A DNA stretch of 42,657 nt, from the NCBI GenBank assembly GCA_019912425.1, contig JAIOIU010000032.1, positions 1 to 42,657 of the forward strand. Direction: 5' to 3'. The stretch is from Candidatus Methylomirabilis tolerans (lineage in GTDB: Bacteria > Methylomirabilota > Methylomirabilia > Methylomirabilales > Methylomirabilaceae). Of the stretch, positions 39,894-42,657 are shown piece after piece; position 1 is the stretch's first letter; each line of letters starts with the position of its first letter. A program made the position numbers and the translations under genes. The notes under the pieces are model-generated. The model was not told where the DNA came from. It saw only the letters and a program-made list of their open reading frames with translations, and did not search any database.

Positions 39894-41168
39894 GTGAAGA
39901 AGGGGGCAAGGGCTGAGATCCTCACGATTGGGACTGAGTTACTTCTTGGACAGACCATCGATACCAATTCAGCCTACATCGGTGAACAGCTTGCAGCAGC
40001 GGGGATCGAGGTCTACTGGAAGAGCAGTGTCGGGGATCACGAGACGAGGATCAGGGAGGTGCTTCGTACGGCGCTCACACGATCCGAGATCGTCATTGCG
40101 ACGGGGGGCCTCGGTCCTACGGAGGACGATCTGACCTGCCGAGCCATCGCTGCTGAACTGAGTCGACCGTTGATCCTCGATCAGACGGTCTTGGAGTCGA
40201 TCCGCCGCCAATTTTCCGAGCGCAGGCTCGTCATGCCCAGGAACAACGAACGGCAAGCGATGATTCCGGACGGCGCTACCGTATTGCCGAACCTCTGTGG
40301 AACCGCGCCGGGTCTCGTCATCCGCCTGGGGGGTGAGAAGATGGTGGTGGTAATCCCGGGAGTTCCCTCGGAGATGCGGTCGATGCTCGACGCGCAGGTG
40401 ATCCCGTATCTGTGCAAAACATTTGGTGTAAAGTCAAGGATTCGCTCTCGCACCCTGAAAACATGCGGCATCACGGAATCGGCGCTCGATGAAACCATCA
40501 GCGACCTGATCCGCCTCTCATGCAATCCCACGATCGCGATCCTGGCCTACCCGGGAGAGATCCACATCCGGTTGACCGTGAAGAGCGAGTCGGAGACGGA
40601 GGGCGATCGACTGCTCGACGATCTTGAGACCAGGATTCGCACCCGACTGGCCGAATTTCTCTTCGGGCGGGATGAGGAACGACTTGAGGAGGTCGTGGGA
40701 CGGCTCTTGCTCGATGCCAAGGCGACCGTTGCCGTTGCCGAGTCGTGTACCGGCGGGTTGGTATGTCACCGACTGACCAATCTCCCGGGAAGCTCCGCCT
40801 ATTTTATTCGCGGCGAGGTGGTCTACAGCAACGAGGCGAAGGAGCGCCTGCTCGGGGTACCGCGTGAACTGATGGCAGAGCATGGCGCCGTCAGTCGACC
40901 CGTCGCCCTGGCGATGGCTGTCGGGATGCGACAGGTCGCCGGAACGGATCTGGCGCTGGGCATTACCGGTATTGCCGGACCGGGTGGCGGCACCGCCACG
41001 AAACCGGTTGGTCTGACCTATATCGCGCTGGCTTCAGGCGACGGCGCGACCTGCTGCGAGTACCGGTTTCTGGCGGATCGGGATACCAATAAGCTGTTTG
41101 CCTCCCAGAAGGCCCTCGACATCCTCCGCCGACACCTGCTGTCGCTTCGATATGTCGGACAGATCTGA
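39894..41168 (+). CDS. cinA: CinA-family protein (competence/damage-inducible)
   Basis: 424 residues. N-terminal MoCF-like domain (AEILTIGTELLLGQTIDTNSAYIG...; later GLGPTEDDLT and GVPSEMRSM) and C-terminal nicotinamide-nucleotide amidase domain (AESCTGGLVCHRLTNLPGSSAYFIRG, GITGIAGPGGGTATKPVG). It can hydrolyse ADP-ribose and deamidate NMN, recycling pyridine nucleotides. The frame is open upstream into the GGDEF gene, but GTG at 39894 with AGGAGG eight bases before it is the clear start. It overlaps thpR by 17 bases. Confidence 0.9.
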   Translation: MKKGARAEILTIGTELLLGQTIDTNSAYIGEQLAAAGIEVYWKSSVGDHETRIREVLRTALTRSEIVIATGGLGPTEDDLTCRAIAAELSRPLILDQTVLESIRRQFSERRLVMPRNNERQAMIPDGATVLPNLCGTAPGLVIRLGGEKMVVVIPGVPSEMRSMLDAQVIPYLCKTFGVKSRIRSRTLKTCGITESALDETISDLIRLSCNPTIAILAYPGEIHIRLTVKSESETEGDRLLDDLETRIRTRLAEFLFGRDEERLEEVVGRLLLDAKATVAVAESCTGGLVCHRLTNLPGSSAYFIRGEVVYSNEAKERLLGVPRELMAEHGAVSRPVALAMAVGMRQVAGTDLALGITGIAGPGGGTATKPVGLTYIALASGDGATCCEYRFLADRDTNKLFASQKALDILRRHLLSLRYVGQI

Positions 41169-41745
41169 CGTCCAGCCCGTCTCAACGGTCCGCGCCTTTG
41201 TTGCCGCTAATCTGACTCCTGACCTCAAAGCAGCCCTGGCCATGGTGCAGGACCGGCTCAAGGCCACCAGAGTCGACGTCGGATGGGTACGGCCGGACAA
41301 CCTTCATCTGACGCTCAAATTCCTTGGGCAGGTCGAGGAGAGTCGCATCGACGCCATCAGGGACGCGATCGCTGCTGCGGCTTCCGGGTCAGGTCCGATT
41401 CGTCTGGTCTTTCAGGGTCTTGGCGCCTTTCCCCGGCCCCGCGAGGCCCGGGTCGTCTGGATCGGACTCTCCCACGGGTCGGAGGCGCTGGCGGCGCTTC
41501 AGACGAGGATTGAGGCAGCACTCGAGTCGCTCGGATTTGCGCGGGAGGCACGACCGTTCACCGCACATCTCACGTTGGGTCGAGTGCGGGGTCCTGCGCG
41601 CCGAGAGCAGTTGGCTCGCGCCATCACTGAGGCGCCCGCCGAGGCGCTGGGCGAGATGGTGCTCGACCGGATCGAGCTGATGCAGAGCGACCTGAGCGCC
41701 GGAGGCGCGCGTTACTCCATCCTGCAAAGCTTTCCGCTCGACTGA
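41152..41745 (+). CDS. thpR: RNA 2',3'-cyclic phosphodiesterase (ThpR/LigT)
   Basis: 197 residues. Two HxTx catalytic motifs, NLHLTLKFLG and FTAHLTLGRV, in the LigT/2H phosphoesterase fold, with VRAFVAANLTPDLKAAL at the start and ELMQSDLSAGGARYSILQSFPL at the end. Opens 2',3'-cyclic RNA ends, helping tRNA and RNA repair. The ATG at 41152 lies inside the end of cinA; a longer upstream frame (to 41098) exists but would read through cinA and adds no family sequence. CinA and ThpR are often neighbours in bacteria. The last gene before a promoter. Confidence 0.88.
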   Translation: MSDRSDVQPVSTVRAFVAANLTPDLKAALAMVQDRLKATRVDVGWVRPDNLHLTLKFLGQVEESRIDAIRDAIAAAASGSGPIRLVFQGLGAFPRPREARVVWIGLSHGSEALAALQTRIEAALESLGFAREARPFTAHLTLGRVRGPARREQLARAITEAPAEALGEMVLDRIELMQSDLSAGGARYSILQSFPLD

Positions 41746-41781
41746 GATCCCTGACAACTGTGCAGTCCTGCGCAAAAGTGC

Positions 41782-41811
41782 TTTTCAGCTCTCACCCTGA
41801 TAGGGTATAAT
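41782..41811 (+). promoter_or_regulatory. Promoter before the TldD-like gene
   Basis: A perfect TATAAT (41806-41811) lies 59 bases before the ATG at 41870. The -35 region TTTTCA (41782-41787), 18 bases away, is only a partial match. The position separates cinA-thpR from the next unit. Confidence 0.5.
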
Positions 41812-41869
41812 TTCACTTTTGGTCCTGTATTCTTAAAAAGATCTCGACCAATGAGAGGAAGACACAGCG

Positions 41870-42657
41870 ATGGTGTCACAGCCGATGACAGTACAGATCA
41901 TCGATCAGATCAGACCGATGATCTTCGATCTTGCCACGCGCTACCGAAAGAGTCTTCGCGGCTGTCGCTACGCGGATATTCGCGTGCAGGTTGATGAAGG
42001 ACAAGCGGCTGCGGCGGAGAACGGCGGGAGTAAACACAGCACCAGGGACTACGCCTTTGCGATCGGCATTCGCGCCTTGTCCGGTAATGCGATGGTCGCG
42101 CCGGGCTATTTCGGACAGTCGCTCGGCACGGCCGACCTGGGCCGCCTGGACCAGGTGGTCAAGGAGGGACTCCGCCATGCGCATCATCGTGCCCTGGCCA
42201 ACGCCGAGCGAAAGGCAGCGACCCGGGCGGAGTTCGGCCCCATAGCCGACGCTCTGGGCAGCACGATCCTCGCCCCCATTGACATCCATCAGGATACCGT
42301 TCCTGCGCTGTTCGAGATCGACCCGCGCTCCGTCCCGTTAGACGAGCTCGTTGCACTGACGACTGAGATCTCCAAGAGCACCCTCGCGCTCGACCCTCAT
42401 GTCAAGTATACGTTCATCTCGGCCTTTACCCTGTTGACCCGGGAGTTGTTCTGCAGTTCCGAAGGGGCCAACATCGACCAGTGCTTCGCCATGACTCAGG
42501 GCACCTGTTTCATCGTAGCCCACGGCAAATCGGGTACGCAGGAGCTCTACGATTACATGGGCCACCAGCGCGGCTGGGAGGTCTTAACCCGGGGAGCGCA
42601 CGAGGAGTCCATTCGATTTCCGGAGTTCCGAACCTTCTGTGCCAATCTCACGAAAGA
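41870..42657 (+). CDS. TldD/PmbA-family metalloprotease-like protein, N-terminal part (cut by window edge)
   Basis: 262 codons from the ATG at 41870, open to the window edge. The sequence MVSQPMTVQIIDQIRPMIFD leads into SLRGCRYADIRVQVDEGQAA and the fold of the TldD/PmbA N-terminal domain (AFAIGIRALSGNAMVAPGYFGQS, later SSEGANIDQCFAMTQGTCFIVA). TldD/PmbA proteins are metalloproteases that process modified peptides such as microcin B17 or CcdA; the metal motif (HExxxH) is further into the missing C-terminal half. GAGGAAG precedes the ATG. Family call good, but incomplete. Confidence 0.75.
   Translation, partial: MVSQPMTVQIIDQIRPMIFDLATRYRKSLRGCRYADIRVQVDEGQAAAAENGGSKHSTRDYAFAIGIRALSGNAMVAPGYFGQSLGTADLGRLDQVVKEGLRHAHHRALANAERKAATRAEFGPIADALGSTILAPIDIHQDTVPALFEIDPRSVPLDELVALTTEISKSTLALDPHVKYTFISAFTLLTRELFCSSEGANIDQCFAMTQGTCFIVAHGKSGTQELYDYMGHQRGWEVLTRGAHEESIRFPEFRTFCANLTK

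Noticed and set aside
41098-41151. Upstream extension of thpR within cinA
   Set aside because: The added residues (MPPRRPSTSS) are antisense-like and not in the family; ATG 41152 gives the normal start.
1-42657. CRISPR arrays, tRNA or rRNA genes, replication origin, complete insertion sequence
   Set aside because: I found no regularly spaced repeats, no cloverleaf-like conserved arms, no DnaA-box cluster and no transposase; only short repeats and fragments listed above.

Overview
The window looks like a chromosomal segment of a GC-rich Gram-negative-type bacterium with autotrophic and C1 (methylotrophic) metabolism. The best guess is an NC10 bacterium of the Candidatus Methylomirabilis kind. 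That placement is an inference: genes of a bacterial methanofuran/tetrahydromethanopterin (H4MPT) type lie next to a Calvin-Benson-Bassham (CBB) cluster, in a genome that also encodes PagL, LolA, OmpA and Mla outer-membrane functions and splits glycyl-tRNA synthetase into two chains. No 16S rRNA, tRNA or RuBisCO gene is visible to settle it.

Layout. 1-1580: an AT-rich accessory patch holding the start of a ParD-type antitoxin (running off the left edge) and one unusual regulator that joins a winged helix, a GHKL ATPase and a STAS-like domain, flanked by a 32-base direct repeat. 1591-5038: cofactor genes (MfnF-like, MfnD-like ATP-grasp, HisA-like, PTPS family). 5139-10752: a CBB block, promoter - phosphoribulokinase - GAPDH - transketolase - GlpX phosphatase, closed by a very strong terminator. 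10864-16180: pterin carbinolamine dehydratase, then on the other strand glyQ-glyS-pyrE-small coupled ORF-pagL. 16181-19860: a second accessory island with a repeat element, an orphan Trypco1 protein with a HEAT remnant, a Phd/PIN toxin-antitoxin pair, a decayed gene and a Fic protein. 19860-29330 (minus strand): a His-rich membrane protein, LapA, a CNNM/CBS protein, a GH57/DUF3536 enzyme translationally overlapped with an Mla-like lipid transport set (MlaD, MlaF, MlaE, lipoprotein), and an OmpA/TSP3 lipoprotein. 29522-42657 (plus strand): galU, lon, rnj, ftsK, lolA, yajQ, a GAF-GGDEF protein, cinA, thpR and the 5' part of a TldD-like gene.

How the genes work together. The 5.3-10.7 kb block supplies regeneration and reduction steps of CO2 fixation. 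The adjoining cofactor genes plausibly serve C1 oxidation, and the PTPS and PCD proteins fit pterin chemistry. The 20-29 kb and 37-38 kb genes maintain the envelope (phospholipid transport, lipoprotein carriage, peptidoglycan anchoring).

The most unusual signals are (i) the single-chain winged helix-ATPase-STAS regulator between direct repeats, (ii) short intergenic repeats that have entered coding sequence at the Lon C-terminus and at the start and linker of LolA, (iii) an orphan Trypco1 protein joined directly to a HEAT fragment with no protease, (iv) a 13-base exact tandem duplication of the -10 region before galU, and (v) a GH57 enzyme coupled to an Mla transporter.
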